49,077 nucleotides of DNA, from positions 1-49,077 of the forward strand of contig CAJOII010000028.1 in NCBI GenBank assembly GCA_905234535.1, read 5' to 3'. The DNA comes from an uncultured Ruminococcus sp. Its GTDB lineage: Bacteria; Bacillota; Clostridia; Oscillospirales; Acutalibacteraceae. This document shows positions 9,028 through 18,271 of this stretch, piece by piece. The notes beneath the pieces are model-generated. The model ran no database searches. It had not been told where the DNA came from and saw only the letters and a program-made list of their open reading frames with translations. Made by a program: the position numbers and the translations under genes. Numbering within the stretch: position 1 is the first letter of the stretch; every line of letters starts with the position of its first letter.

Positions 9028-10473
9028 TCACAGCCTCAGTGTCGAAATATCACCGGAGCTTAAGACATACGCGTCGCTGTCCGAGTAGAGCGCGATTGCG
9101 TGGGTATCGAGCCCCGCGGCGGTCTCTGAGATCAGACTGCCGCTCTTGTTATACAGATAGACCGTATCGGAGGAGAGCGCCGCTACGCGGCCTTTGTAGG
9201 TAGAAAGGGAGATGATCCTCAAATCGGTCGAAAACGATGAGGAGAGATCTCCCGATGAGTTGAAGTTATAAACATCACAGTTTCTGCCGTCGCCGGAACG
9301 GGACAGAGAGACAGAGAAGGTATCGGTGTCGGTGTTGATATCGTATGCGGTAAGGGTCTTGCCCTCGAAAGATGTCTCCTTGGTATCTCCCGAGCGGGTC
9401 TTGATACCGAAGGCGCTGTGATCGGCGACCGCGCAGACGACGGAGTCGGAAAGATACTCGATCTCGTAGATGAAGTTGCCCTCGAACTCCTTGAACACCA
9501 CCGGCTCTTCTTCAGTAAAGTCATGGATATAGACGGCGGAGATCTCCGTACCGTCCAGCGCCGACACTCCGCTCACAGCGGCGAATCTGCCGGAGGAGCT
9601 GAGCGTGACCGAGGTGATGTAGTAGTCGGCATAAGAATACGCGAAGATCTGCTCGTTATCTTTGTTATAGACATAGAGCTTCGAGAGATAGCCGTCGGAC
9701 TGGGTCACTAAAGCATAGGTGCCGTTGTCAATAATATCCGCTGTGACAATTTTATTCTCCGCAGAAGAGGTATAGACATTCTTGTCAAGCATATCGATCT
9801 CAAATCCCGTGCCGCCTAAGTTATAAAGCAGGATATAATCGTTACTGGTAACCATCACGGGAGCAGAGAACGCCATCGAAGAAGAATATACGGTCCTGCC
9901 GTAGCTGTTGACAGACGCAAATTTCGAGTCGGAGGCATAAACAAGGTATCTGCCCATCGCTTGGAAGTTGCCCGCGCTGACACTCTCCCCCTTGACATCG
10001 ATCGGGAAGGTGTGGTCGGGATCCTGATTGAATATGCCGTACTGAACGAAGTTCTTGATCGAATCAAAGGACAGCGCGTCGGAATTTGCGAACAGAACCA
10101 CCGCGAAGGTCAAAAGAAGAACGATCGCGACAGCGACGATCAGCTTCTTGTTGAGAAGCCGCTTGAAATCGAATTTTTTCTTCCCGCTCTGTTTCTCGCT
10201 CTTGGGTCTCAGCTCTGTGTCAGAGGGCGAAGAGGGCTTCTCCTCCCCGCGCTTTTTGGGCTGTTTCAAGATCTGATCGACCTTTTTGTCATTCTTTTTT
10301 TTCAGACGCTCGCTGCGCTCTTTCTCCCGCTCAGTTTCTTTTCTGCGGTACTGTTCGACATCCTCATCCGGCTCATCGTCGGAGGTAGGGATGTTCAAAG
10401 TACGCGACTCCGCGTCATAAATCAAGTTTTTGATCTCGTCAAAATCCGAGAATCGGTTATCGTTGTTATCCAT
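9028..10473 (-). CDS. DUF5711-like membrane-anchored beta-propeller protein
   Basis: About 481 aa with three parts. The first is a long, highly charged cytoplasmic region (residues 1-110, rich in Lys/Glu/Arg). The second is one membrane helix (LIVAVAIVLLLTFAVVLF, about 114-132). The third is an extracytoplasmic region built of repeated short beta-strand motifs, consistent with a propeller. This matches DUF5711 proteins of Clostridia, whose function is unknown. I start it at the ATG after TTGGTGACT; the track start is a TTG three codons earlier. It follows truA by about 20 bases and precedes cvpA. The DUF assignment is from memory of the family pattern, not a search. Confidence 0.65.
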   Translation of the reverse strand: MDNNDNRFSDFDEIKNLIYDAESRTLNIPTSDDEPDEDVEQYRRKETEREKERSERLKKKNDKKVDQILKQPKKRGEEKPSSPSDTELRPKSEKQSGKKKFDFKRLLNKKLIVAVAIVLLLTFAVVLFANSDALSFDSIKNFVQYGIFNQDPDHTFPIDVKGESVSAGNFQAMGRYLVYASDSKFASVNSYGRTVYSSSMAFSAPVMVTSNDYILLYNLGGTGFEIDMLDKNVYTSSAENKIVTADIIDNGTYALVTQSDGYLSKLYVYNKDNEQIFAYSYADYYITSVTLSSSGRFAAVSGVSALDGTEISAVYIHDFTEEEPVVFKEFEGNFIYEIEYLSDSVVCAVADHSAFGIKTRSGDTKETSFEGKTLTAYDINTDTDTFSVSLSRSGDGRNCDVYNFNSSGDLSSSFSTDLRIISLSTYKGRVAALSSDTVYLYNKSGSLISETAAGLDTHAIALYSDSDAYVLSSGDISTLRL

Positions 10474-10493
10474 AGTCACCAAAAATTCAAAAA

Positions 10494-11237
10494 TTATATA
10501 TCATAGAAAACTCTGTTGAGATACAGTCCCTTCGCCGGAGCGGTGGGACCTGAGAGCTTTCTGTTCTCAGCTTTGATAATACCGGGGATCGCGTCGGGCG
10601 CGATCTTACCCTGCTGGATATGCAAGAGGGTGCCGGTCATGATGCGGACCATATTGTACAAGAACCCGTCCGCCGCTACCGTGAAGGTCACCATATCGCC
10701 CTCACGCCGGACATCGAAGTACTTCACCGTACGGACAAAGTCACCCTTCTCGCGCTTATCGAGCGTACAGAAGGAGGTGAAGTCGTGGCTGCCGACGAAC
10801 GCCTTGGCGGCTTTGTCGAGCATCCTCTCGTCGATCGGATAGCGGTAGTGGAGCGCTTCATTCAAAAGAAACGGATTTCTGATCGGGCTGTTCCAGATCT
10901 TGTAGATATACTCCTTGCCCTTTGAAGAATAGCGCGCATGGAACTCAAGCGGCACCTCTCTGACAGAGAGCACCGCGATATCCATGGGAAGATAGCGGTT
11001 CAGAGCCATCTTCAGGCGTTCTGTCGGTATCGGGTGCTGTGTCTTCAAGGAGATACAGTACATATTCGCGTGGACGCCGGTATCGGTACGCGAGCACCCT
11101 TTGATATCGGGACGCTGTGAGATGACCGAGAACAAGGCGTTCTGAAAGACCTCCTGAACGGATAAGGCGTTCGTCTGCACCTGCCAGCCATGATAGGCAG
11201 CGCCGTTATACGCGATGGTGATGAGCAGATTTCTCAT
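10494..11237 (-). CDS. truA: tRNA pseudouridine(38-40) synthase
   Basis: TruA modifies uridines 38, 39 and 40 in the tRNA anticodon stem. The catalytic Asp lies in the conserved CSRTDTGVHA motif, and the GWQVQ and FLYNMVR motifs are present. The ORF track begins 47 codons too early. The family start, MRNLLITIAYNGAAYHGW, is at 11237, where ATG overlaps the ecfT stop as ATGA. That gives 247 aa, the usual length. Placement after ecfA1-ecfA2-ecfT is the common Firmicutes order. Confidence 0.95.
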   Translation of the reverse strand: MRNLLITIAYNGAAYHGWQVQTNALSVQEVFQNALFSVISQRPDIKGCSRTDTGVHANMYCISLKTQHPIPTERLKMALNRYLPMDIAVLSVREVPLEFHARYSSKGKEYIYKIWNSPIRNPFLLNEALHYRYPIDERMLDKAAKAFVGSHDFTSFCTLDKREKGDFVRTVKYFDVRREGDMVTFTVAADGFLYNMVRIMTGTLLHIQQGKIAPDAIPGIIKAENRKLSGPTAPAKGLYLNRVFYDI

Positions 11238-12043
11238 CGGATGTTCACAAAAAAGATGTTGCATAATACAATACCCGCGATCAGCGCGCCCGAGATCACA
11301 AGGGCGATATAATCTCTCTTTGAAAGGGTCAGCTGCTTCATTCTGGTTCTGCCCTCGCCGCCCTGATAGCAGCGGCACTCCATCGCGACCGCAAGCTCAT
11401 AGGCTCTTCGAAATGCCGAGACGAACAGCGGTATCAGCACCGGCACGAGAGCCTTGATGCGATGGATAAAGTTGCCGCTTTCCATATCGGCGCCGCGAGC
11501 CTTCTGTGCCGCCATGATCTTGTCGGTCTCTTCTAAGAGCGTGGGCACAAAGCGCAGCGCGATCGTCATCATCATCGAGATCTCGTGCACCTTGATGTGA
11601 AAGATCTTCAAGGGCTTCATCAGCCGCTCCAAGGCATCGGTAAGATCGGTCGGAGAGGTCGTGAAGGTCAGCGCCGACGACATCAGAAGCAGCAGCACGA
11701 TCCTCACACAGACGAATATCGCGTTATAGATACCGTTTAGCGTGACTTTGATGAAGTGCCACTGAAAGATCGGATCTCCCGTGCCGTAGAATAGATTCAA
11801 AAGCGAAGTGATGATCACGATGATGATGATCACCTTGAGGCTCTTTAAGTAGAGCTTGAGGGGAACCTTCGACATCAACACGACCGTCAGGACAGCGATC
11901 GCCACCAAGCCGAGCGCGAAGAAGTTGAAGGTGACAAAAATCAGGACGATATAGGTGATCAGTAAGATGATCTTGATCCTTGGGTCAAGCCGATGGATCA
12001 ATGAATCGGTCGGGAAGTACTGCCCTAAGGTAATATCTCTCAC
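11234..12043 (-). CDS. ecfT: ECF transporter transmembrane component EcfT
   Basis: The shared membrane scaffold of group II energy-coupling factor transporters. It couples EcfA1/EcfA2 ATP hydrolysis to interchangeable vitamin-binding S components. It is 269 aa with about six hydrophobic segments. The coupling-helix Arg motif AQKARGADM is present, and a second short motif in the family position occurs near FVSAFRRAYELAVAMECR. It overlaps ecfA2 upstream and truA downstream by four bases each. No S component lies in the operon; the nearest is FolT at 33948. Confidence 0.93.
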   Translation of the reverse strand: MRDITLGQYFPTDSLIHRLDPRIKIILLITYIVLIFVTFNFFALGLVAIAVLTVVLMSKVPLKLYLKSLKVIIIIVIITSLLNLFYGTGDPIFQWHFIKVTLNGIYNAIFVCVRIVLLLLMSSALTFTTSPTDLTDALERLMKPLKIFHIKVHEISMMMTIALRFVPTLLEETDKIMAAQKARGADMESGNFIHRIKALVPVLIPLFVSAFRRAYELAVAMECRCYQGGEGRTRMKQLTLSKRDYIALVISGALIAGIVLCNIFFVNIR

Positions 12044-12903
12044 AGGCGCCCCTCCCTCTTCAAGTATTCCGTGATGCTCTCGACCGCTTCTTCCACGGTG
12101 AGCGCACCCTTCTTGAGCGGAAATCCCGCGTCTATCAGCGAGTTGACGATCGAGGTGACCTGAGGCACCCTGAGCCCGAGCTCAAAGAGCTCCCGCTCTT
12201 TCGTGAAGATCCTCTCCGCGGTGTCAAAGTCCCACAGCTTTGAGTGATTCATCACCAGCACACGGTCACAGACCGCCGCGACATCCTCCATCGAGTGAGA
12301 AACGAGCAGAACGGTGTTCCCGCGCTCTCTGTGATACGCGCCGATCTGGCTGAGCAGCAGATCTCTGCCGACGGGATCAAGTCCCGCGGTGGGCTCATCT
12401 AAGATGAGGATATCGGGATCCATCGCGATCACGCCGGCGATCGCGGCTCTGCGCTTCTCGCCGCCGGAGAGATCGAAGGGAGATTTCTGAAGCAAAGCCT
12501 CCGAGAGCCCGACGAACTTCGCCGCGTTCTCAACGCGTTCTCTGATCTCTTCGTCGCTCAGTCCCATATTGGACGGTCCGAAGGCGATATCCTTATAGAC
12601 CGTCTCTTCAAACAACTGGTACTCGGGATACTGGAACACAAGCCCGATATGAAAGCGAACCCTGCGGATCTCCTTGGGCTTCTCCCAGATATCGGTACCG
12701 TCAAAATAGATATTACCTTTGGTGGGCTTTAAGAGTCCGTTCAAGGTCTGTACAAGGGTCGACTTGCCCGAGCCGGTATGACCGATGATGCCGACGAACT
12801 CGCCCTTCTCTAACGAGAAGCTGACATCATCCACCGCGATATGCTCAAAGGGCGTCGACGGCGAATAGGTGTAGGATAAGTGATCCACCCGGAGAATACT
12901 CAT
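12040..12903 (-). CDS. ecfA2: ECF transporter ATPase EcfA2
   Basis: The second ATPase of the ECF energising module, 287 aa. Walker A is [12 protein letters not shown], the Q-loop is [12 protein letters not shown] (the 'YQLF' form typical of EcfA2), the signature is [13 protein letters not shown], and Walker B is [13 protein letters not shown] with H-loop VSHSM. The C-terminal extension mediates dimerisation with EcfA1. It overlaps its neighbours by ATGA junctions, so EcfA1, A2 and T are made from one message. Confidence 0.94.
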   Translation of the reverse strand: MSILRVDHLSYTYSPSTPFEHIAVDDVSFSLEKGEFVGIIGHTGSGKSTLVQTLNGLLKPTKGNIYFDGTDIWEKPKEIRRVRFHIGLVFQYPEYQLFEETVYKDIAFGPSNMGLSDEEIRERVENAAKFVGLSEALLQKSPFDLSGGEKRRAAIAGVIAMDPDILILDEPTAGLDPVGRDLLLSQIGAYHRERGNTVLLVSHSMEDVAAVCDRVLVMNHSKLWDFDTAERIFTKERELFELGLRVPQVTSIVNSLIDAGFPLKKGALTVEEAVESITEYLKREGRL

Positions 12904-13751
12904 CTGAGCACCTCCTTCAGCATCGAAACACAGTCATCAGAGAACAGCGGAAGTCTCTCGATCTCCACACCACAGGAGCGCAGCTTATAGCACAGCTCTG
13001 TCGCCTGAGGAACATCCAGACGGTGACGCTTTAGAAGCTCTACCTGAGAGAAGACTTCCTCAGGCACGCCCTCGGTGAGTACCCTGCCGCTGTCGAGGAC
13101 ATAGACACGGTCGGCTAACACCGCCTCCTCCATATAATGGGTAATCATGATGACGGTTATTCCGGCTTCTCGGTTGAGCTTCAAGATCGTGTTCATGACC
13201 TCATCCCTGCCCTTGGGATCGAGCATCGCGGTAGGCTCGTCCAAGACGATGCAGTCGGGTCTCATCGCGATGATGCCGGCGATGGCGACGCGCTGCTTCT
13301 GACCGCCCGAGAGCTTGAACGGCGCGTACAAGCGGTAGTCGTACATATCGACCGCCTTGAGCGCTTCGTCCACTCTTTCACGGATCTCTTTAGGCTCGAT
13401 GCCGATGTTCTCGGGACCGAAGGCGACATCTTCTTCGACGATCGAGGCGACGAGCTGGTTGTCGGGGTTCTGCAGAACCAAGCCGACCTTTCTCCTGACA
13501 TCAAAGGCACGCGTCTCGTCAGAGGTATCGATCCCGTCGATGTACACCTTGCCGGAGGAAGGGGTGAGCATCGCGTTCAGGTGCTTCGCAACCGTGCTCT
13601 TTCCCGAGCCGTTATGTCCAATGAACACGACGAACTCACCCTTCTTCACAGAGAAGGAGACATCGTTCAGGACATATTTTGTTGTCTTCTGTGAGGAATC
13701 ATCCGCTTCTTCGTAAGCAAAGCAGAGGTTTCTCGCTTCGATAAATTCCAT
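12900..13751 (-). CDS. ecfA1: ECF transporter ATPase EcfA1
   Basis: The first ATPase of the ECF module, 283 aa. Walker A is [13 protein letters not shown], the Q-loop is [12 protein letters not shown] (EcfA1 type), the signature is [13 protein letters not shown], and Walker B is [13 protein letters not shown] with ITHYMEE. It starts 34 bases after the methyltransferase stop, so it is probably co-transcribed with the ruv run. It works with EcfA2 and EcfT to power several S components. Confidence 0.94.
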   Translation of the reverse strand: MEFIEARNLCFAYEEADDSSQKTTKYVLNDVSFSVKKGEFVVFIGHNGSGKSTVAKHLNAMLTPSSGKVYIDGIDTSDETRAFDVRRKVGLVLQNPDNQLVASIVEEDVAFGPENIGIEPKEIRERVDEALKAVDMYDYRLYAPFKLSGGQKQRVAIAGIIAMRPDCIVLDEPTAMLDPKGRDEVMNTILKLNREAGITVIMITHYMEEAVLADRVYVLDSGRVLTEGVPEEVFSQVELLKRHRLDVPQATELCYKLRSCGVEIERLPLFSDDCVSMLKEVLR

Positions 13752-13785
13752 ATACTTCCAATACCTTCAAATTAAATCTACAAAA

Positions 13786-14649
13786 TTATTTTTGCCAGAT
13801 GGTGGTGGCGCCGCACGGCAGGACGAGCCCTGTATCGCTCGAAACAATACCGATCTCGTCGGAAGTCACCCTTCCGCCGCGCTGCTTCTCGATCACTGAG
13901 CGCATGATATATTCCATCACAGAGGGAGAGAGTCCCGCTGTGTATGAGTTGAGGATCACAAAAGCGGCGTCATCGGATAAGACCTGCGCGCATAATTCTA
14001 TAAAAGAATAAATACTGTCTTCCAGCTTCCAGACCTCGCCCATCGGGCCTCTGCCGTAAGAGGGCGGATCCAGAATAATGCCGTCGTACCTTCTGCCTCT
14101 TCTGATCTCGCGCTGTACAAACTTGACGCAGTCGTCAACGATCCAGCGCACCGGACGATCGGCGACCTTGGAAGAGACGGCGTTCTCCTTCGCCCATGAG
14201 ACCATGCCCTTGGACGCGTCGACATGACAGACCGATGCGCCCGCCTTGAGACAAGAGACCGTCGCGCATCCGGTATAACCGAAGAGATTCAACACATTCA
14301 GACCTCTCTTCGAGTGAGAGATCAGATCGGATGCGAAGTCCCAGTTGACCGCCTGCTCGGGAAATATACCGGTGTGCTTGAAGCCCATGGGCTTGACATT
14401 GAATACCATATCCCGATAAGAAATCTGCCAGCGCTCGGGGATCTTCTTATACTCCTGCCATCTGCCGCCTCCCGAATGAGAACGCAGATAGCGCGCGTGC
14501 GCCTTGTGCCAGAGGGGATTCTCTTTCTTCGTATTCCATATGACATTGGGGTCGGGGCGGATGAGGATGATGTCTCCCCATCTCTCAAGCCGCTCTCCCA
14601 TGCTTGAATCGATCAGCTCATAATCGAGCCAATGTTCTGCTGCGCGCAT
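13786..14649 (-). CDS. SAM-dependent methyltransferase, RlmI-like
   Basis: A class I methyltransferase of 287 aa. The SAM-binding motif I is LNLFGYTGCATVSCLKAGA, an acidic motif II follows (CHVDASKGMV), and the catalytic motif is LDPPSYGRG. The DPPSY form is typical of the RlmI/RlmK group, which methylates rRNA cytosine or guanine, but this protein lacks the N-terminal PUA domain of RlmI. The target is therefore uncertain. It sits between ruvB and ecfA1. The ATG follows an AAGGA site. Confidence 0.75.
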   Translation of the reverse strand: MRAAEHWLDYELIDSSMGERLERWGDIILIRPDPNVIWNTKKENPLWHKAHARYLRSHSGGGRWQEYKKIPERWQISYRDMVFNVKPMGFKHTGIFPEQAVNWDFASDLISHSKRGLNVLNLFGYTGCATVSCLKAGASVCHVDASKGMVSWAKENAVSSKVADRPVRWIVDDCVKFVQREIRRGRRYDGIILDPPSYGRGPMGEVWKLEDSIYSFIELCAQVLSDDAAFVILNSYTAGLSPSVMEYIMRSVIEKQRGGRVTSDEIGIVSSDTGLVLPCGATTIWQK

Positions 14650-14666
14650 AACGAATTCCTTCCAGT

Positions 14667-15734
14667 CTATTCCGTAAACAGGCTGCCCTGCGCCGCCGCT
14701 GTATCGGCAGGCGCCTTGAAGCCTAAGTGCTCATACGCCGCGGCGGTGACGCATCTGCCGCGCGGGGTACGGGATAAGAAGCCGATCTGCATCAGATACG
14801 GCTCGTAGACATCTTCGATAGTGACCGCTTCTTCGCCGATCGCCGCCGCCAGGGTCTCAAGCCCTACGGGGCCTCCGCGGTAGTACTTAATCATCGCCTG
14901 GAGCATCCTGCGGTCGTTCTGATCGAGACCGAGCTCGTCGATCTCTAATTTATCAAGCGCGATCTGAGCGACCCTGAGATCGATCACGCCGTCGGAGATC
15001 ACCTCGGAGAAATCGCGCACGCGCTTTAGAAGACGATTCGCGATACGGGGGGTACCTCTTGAGCGGGACGCAAGCTCCAAAGCGCCTTCTTCATCAATCC
15101 GTATCCCTAAGATACCCGCGGAGCGCGTGATGATGCGCGAAAGCTCCTCGGGGGTGTAGAGTTCCAGTCTTAAGACAACGCCGAAACGGTCTCTCAAAGG
15201 AGCCGTGAGCTGTCCCGCGCGGGTCGTCGCTCCGACAAGCGTGAACCTCGGCAGCGGCAGATGATAGGACGCCGCCATCTGACCCTTGCCGGTGATGATG
15301 TCGATCGCGAAGTCCTCCATCGAGGGATAGAGAATCTCTTCGACCGCTCTCGAAAGACGGTGGATCTCATCGATAAAAAGCACATCGCCGGGGTTGAGAT
15401 TTGTCAGAAGCGCGGCGAGATCACCGGGCTTCTCGATCGCGGGGCCCGAGGTGATGCGGATGTTGACGCCCATCTCGTTCGCGATGATCCCGGATAGCGT
15501 AGTCTTACCGAGTCCCGGAGGGCCGTAGAGCAGCACATGATCGAGAGATTCTCCCCTCTTCTTCGCCGCTTCGATGAAGATCTTCAGATTTTCCTTCGCC
15601 TTCTCCTGACCGATATATTCGTCCAAGGTTCTCGGACGCAGAGGGTTGTCCGTGTCGATCGCGTCGGACGGAATCTCCGCTGTGTCCATGATCCTGTCTT
15701 CAAAGTCCATTTCAAAATCAGTATTGTAGTCCAT
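14667..15734 (-). CDS. ruvB: Holliday junction branch migration ATPase RuvB
   Basis: The hexameric motor that drives branch migration with RuvA. Walker A is [14 protein letters not shown], Walker B is LFIDEIHRL, and sensor 1 is GATTRAGQL. The C-terminal winged helix includes [16 protein letters not shown] start it at the ATG that gives [11 protein letters not shown], behind an AAAGGAATAAGA site; the track start is 11 codons upstream. At 355 aa it is near the usual size. It is separated from ruvA by about 115 bases that carry no listed gene, a larger gap than usual for ruvAB. Confidence 0.96.
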   Translation of the reverse strand: MDYNTDFEMDFEDRIMDTAEIPSDAIDTDNPLRPRTLDEYIGQEKAKENLKIFIEAAKKRGESLDHVLLYGPPGLGKTTLSGIIANEMGVNIRITSGPAIEKPGDLAALLTNLNPGDVLFIDEIHRLSRAVEEILYPSMEDFAIDIITGKGQMAASYHLPLPRFTLVGATTRAGQLTAPLRDRFGVVLRLELYTPEELSRIITRSAGILGIRIDEEGALELASRSRGTPRIANRLLKRVRDFSEVISDGVIDLRVAQIALDKLEIDELGLDQNDRRMLQAMIKYYRGGPVGLETLAAAIGEEAVTIEDVYEPYLMQIGFLSRTPRGRCVTAAAYEHLGFKAPADTAAAQGSLFTE

Positions 15735-15849
15735 TCTTATTCCTTTCGGTAAGTGATCGGAGAGCAATCGTCACAATCCCGTTCAAGGATGCTCCGATGA
15801 TATAATTTACACTAAGCGATGACGCGCTGTGAATGATAATCCGAAATCG

Positions 15850-16440
15850 TCACGCCATCTGTTTCAAGGTGGCGGAGATCATCTGCTCGACAGACATCGA
15901 GGGATCAAGCCGCGAGAGGATCGGGGTGACATCCGCGGCGGAGTAGCCCAAGACCGCGAGCGCCTGTACCGCCTTCGGGACATTACCGGTATCGGTGATG
16001 ACAGAGCCCTTGAGATCCGTACCGCCCATATCGGCGGAGACTCCCTTGATCTTGTCCTTGAGTTCAAGGACGATCCTCTGGGCGAGCTTCGGTCCGACAC
16101 CGTTCGCTCTGGTTAAAGTCTTGCTGTCGGAAGCGGAGACGCACATCGCGATCTGCTCTGAAGAAAGCTCCGAGAGGATCGCGAGCGCTACCTTCGGACC
16201 GACGCCCGAGATGGCGATCAGCATACGGAAGGTATTCAGCTCTGACTTTGTCGCAAAGCCGAAGAGCTCCATCGCGTCTTCTCTGACATTCATATGAGTA
16301 TATAAAGTTACTTCGGTATTGAGCTTGAGCCCCCGCTGAGTCATCAGGCTGGTCTGCACCCGAAAGCCGATGCCGCCGCATTCTACGACGGCAATGCCCG
16401 CGTCCATCAGGATCAGGCTGCCTCTGACAGAATAGATCAT
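15850..16440 (-). CDS. ruvA: Holliday junction DNA helicase subunit RuvA
   Basis: RuvA binds four-way junctions and loads RuvB. It has an N-terminal OB fold and two helix-hairpin-helix motifs (ISGVGPKVALAILS and NGVGPKLAQRIVLEL). A C-terminal three-helix domain that contacts RuvB ends in the ALAVLGYSAADV region. Its length, 196 aa, is typical. It overlaps ruvC by ATGA. Confidence 0.96.
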   Translation of the reverse strand: MIYSVRGSLILMDAGIAVVECGGIGFRVQTSLMTQRGLKLNTEVTLYTHMNVREDAMELFGFATKSELNTFRMLIAISGVGPKVALAILSELSSEQIAMCVSASDSKTLTRANGVGPKLAQRIVLELKDKIKGVSADMGGTDLKGSVITDTGNVPKAVQALAVLGYSAADVTPILSRLDPSMSVEQMISATLKQMA

Positions 16441-16949
16441 GGTTTGAGTCCTCTTTTCATCATATATTCTCTGAGATTCGTTCCCGCCGCCTGGGTATGG
16501 GTGAGCGCGAGCGCGAGCGCGTCGGCGGTGTCGTCGGGCTTGGGAACCTCTTTCAGGTGAAGCAGGCGTCTGGTCATCTCCATCACCTGCGGCTTCTTCG
16601 CCTTACCGTAGCCGGTGACGGCGGTCTTGACCTGCAGGGGGGTGTACTCGAATACTTTGATACCGTGCTGCTGAGCGGCAAGGAGGATCACGCCTCTCGC
16701 CTCTGCCACCTGGATCGCCGTGGTAGCGTTGGTGGTAAAATACAGCTTCTCGATCGACATCGCATCGGGACGAGATCTATCGATGATCTCGCAGGTATCA
16801 TCGTATATCTGCTGTAAGCGCTGATTGAAGTCGGTGTGCGCTTCGGTGGTTATCGCGCCGAACGCGAGCGGCTTGTGCATATTATTCTCAAAACGGATCA
16901 CGCCCCAGCCGACGATCGCATATCCCGGATCGATCCCTAAAATCACCAA
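16437..16949 (-). CDS. ruvC: Holliday junction resolvase RuvC
   Basis: The endonuclease that cuts Holliday junctions. Catalytic acidic residues are visible in GIDPG (Asp), SIEKLYF (Glu) and PDDTADALALAL (two Asp). Its length, 170 aa, is typical. The start is TTG (16949) or the next codon GTG (16946); a GGGGGAG site lies about nine bases before the TTG, which favours TTG. It appears to be the first gene of the long minus-strand run. Confidence 0.95.
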   Translation of the reverse strand: MVILGIDPGYAIVGWGVIRFENNMHKPLAFGAITTEAHTDFNQRLQQIYDDTCEIIDRSRPDAMSIEKLYFTTNATTAIQVAEARGVILLAAQQHGIKVFEYTPLQVKTAVTGYGKAKKPQVMEMTRRLLHLKEVPKPDDTADALALALTHTQAAGTNLREYMMKRGLKP

Positions 16950-16987
16950 TTGCGCTCACTCCCCCTTATAATTCTACAATTAGAGTT

Positions 16988-17016
16988 ATTATAACATATA
17001 TGGCGCGATATAGCAA
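16988..17016 (-). promoter_or_regulatory. Promoter of the ruvC run
   Basis: On the minus strand TTGCTA (17016-17011) is followed after 17 bases by TATAAT (16993-16988), just upstream of ruvC. This is a good vegetative sigma match and likely the main promoter of the ruvC-to-clp run. Confidence 0.65.
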
Positions 17017-17054
17017 GAAAAATCACTGAAAAATCCACGCAAAAAGGCACAAAA

Positions 17055-17072
17055 AAGAGCCCCGAAGGGCTC
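17055..17072 (-). terminator. Terminator of the FNT gene
   Basis: Minus-strand sequence GAGCCC-TTCG-GGGCTC followed by six T residues: a perfect stem closed by a stable UUCG tetraloop. It lies downstream of the FNT channel gene and ahead of the ruvC promoter. Confidence 0.9.
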
Positions 17073-17147
17073 ATTTTTCATACAAATATGAGAGATCGCT
17101 GTTTCTGCTTTCATAAAGCTGTCATTCGCGATATTTCTATCCGCGGA

Positions 17148-17783
17148 TCACGCCTTTACCTTCTCCTTGATAAAGAGCTTCAGATTGTGGAAGATGACCG
17201 CGCCGACGAGGTTTCCGACAGATACATAGAGGATGTAGAGGATCCCATCTATGGAATAGAGCATCCCGGATACCGCAAAATAGAACATATCCGCTACCGA
17301 GTGTTCAAAGCCGCAGAGGATGAATACCGGGATACAGGTGAAGACAAGCAGGTATTTTGAATAGTTCTTCAGATCTTTATCGTTTCTAAAATAGTCCACA
17401 GCGATATAGACGAGGATCCCGCATAAAGCGCCCAAGATCATCGTCTGCCACGGGGTCTGGGTCAGCTTTAATGAGCAAATCTCCACTGCTTTCTCGGACA
17501 AAGCGGGTTTAGAAAACGAGACCATCAGTCCCGTCAGCATACAGCCCAAAAGGTTGCCAGCCCAGATCAGACAGAGGGTCAAGAGATACTTCGGCTTATT
17601 CTGAAAGACATAGGCGGTCTTGCCGGTAAACAGCAAAAATGAAAAAATCAGAATCGCGGTCAATCCGAGCGAGAACATCACCGCTCCGACCACCTTGTTC
17701 TCAGACGAGAGGAACACCGCGCCGCCGATGGAGATCATCAGCCCCGCCAAAAAAGCGGAGACGAGATCTTTGAGTATTTTCAT
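17148..17783 (-). CDS. Compact formate/nitrite transporter (FNT) family channel
   Basis: A membrane protein of about 211 aa with six hydrophobic segments. The FNT hallmark GFEHSVADM contains the central pore His, and the helix-6 GNLVGAV motif is present. FNT channels move formate, nitrite, hydrosulfide or related small anions with protons. It is shorter than FocA/NirC (about 260-285 aa), and the first-helix region looks trimmed. The track starts at GTG; the next codon is ATG. The substrate cannot be read from the sequence. It follows the frameshifted lipoprotein by about 65 bases, which contain an inverted repeat. Confidence 0.8.
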   Translation of the reverse strand: MKILKDLVSAFLAGLMISIGGAVFLSSENKVVGAVMFSLGLTAILIFSFLLFTGKTAYVFQNKPKYLLTLCLIWAGNLLGCMLTGLMVSFSKPALSEKAVEICSLKLTQTPWQTMILGALCGILVYIAVDYFRNDKDLKNYSKYLLVFTCIPVFILCGFEHSVADMFYFAVSGMLYSIDGILYILYVSVGNLVGAVIFHNLKLFIKEKVKA

Positions 17784-17797
17784 CACATCATCCCCAA

Positions 17798-17833
17798 GAT
17801 ATAGTATTTTGATCTATGCACCTATACTATATC
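17798..17833. promoter_or_regulatory. Inverted repeat upstream of the FNT gene
   Basis: Perfect arms GATATAGTAT and ATACTATATC separated by 16 bases, ending about 15 bases before the FNT start codon. The arms are AT-rich and no T-run follows, so this looks more like an operator or a promoter-overlapping site than a terminator. The regulator is unknown. Confidence 0.5.
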
Positions 17834-17850
17834 GGATGATCGGACATTTT

Positions 17851-18209
17851 TCAACACTTTTCGAGAATTATAGCAGAATTCTGAAAACTTAGCTCCACAC
17901 GGTCGCCGTAGAGCGTGTAGGAGAAGGGAAAATTTTCTTTTGTCTTCTCATCGCAGATGACAAATTCTCCGACAGAGAGGATGCATACCCCGCTGAGGAC
18001 AGAGGATATATCTCCGCTCTTCACAGAGAGGGTCGCGTTGTTCTCTTCTTTGCCCCGCCCTTGAGCGTCGCTTCCCATCGGTTCATCACAAGCTCGTCCG
18101 ACGAGTCTCTGATCACCCGCGCGCACCCGCACAGAAAGAAGCTGATCATCAGCAAAAAAGAAACTGTGAGTATCACCGCCGACTTTAGTAACATCTTGTG
18201 CCTTTTCAT
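17851..18209 (-). pseudogene. Small lipoprotein, one-base frameshift
   Basis: The N-terminus (MKRHKMLLKSAVIL..., then FFLCGC lipobox) is read in the frame of ORF 18021-18275. The remaining two thirds are in the frame of ORF 17851-18444. Adding one base near 18049-18056 (A3 or G4 run on the minus strand) joins them into exactly 120 codons (119 aa). The ATG at 18209 follows a GGTGAT site. The mature part is beta-rich and has no family I recognise. It directly follows the membrane-tethered sigma factor gene, so it may be part of the same signalling unit. Confidence 0.65.
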
Positions 18210-18271
18210 CCATATCACCTGAGAGAATATATGAAACAGCGCGAAGAAATAGAACCGATAACGAAGGTCTC

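Noticed and set aside
9961-10506. 181-aa plus-strand ORF
   Set aside because: Antisense to the charged N-terminus of the DUF5711-like gene; low-complexity shadow.
11238-11378. N-terminal extension of TruA in the track
   Set aside because: It overlaps ecfT coding sequence and has no TruA similarity; the family start is the ATG at 11237.
13137-13694. 185-aa plus-strand ORF
   Set aside because: Antisense to ecfA1, whose motifs are complete.
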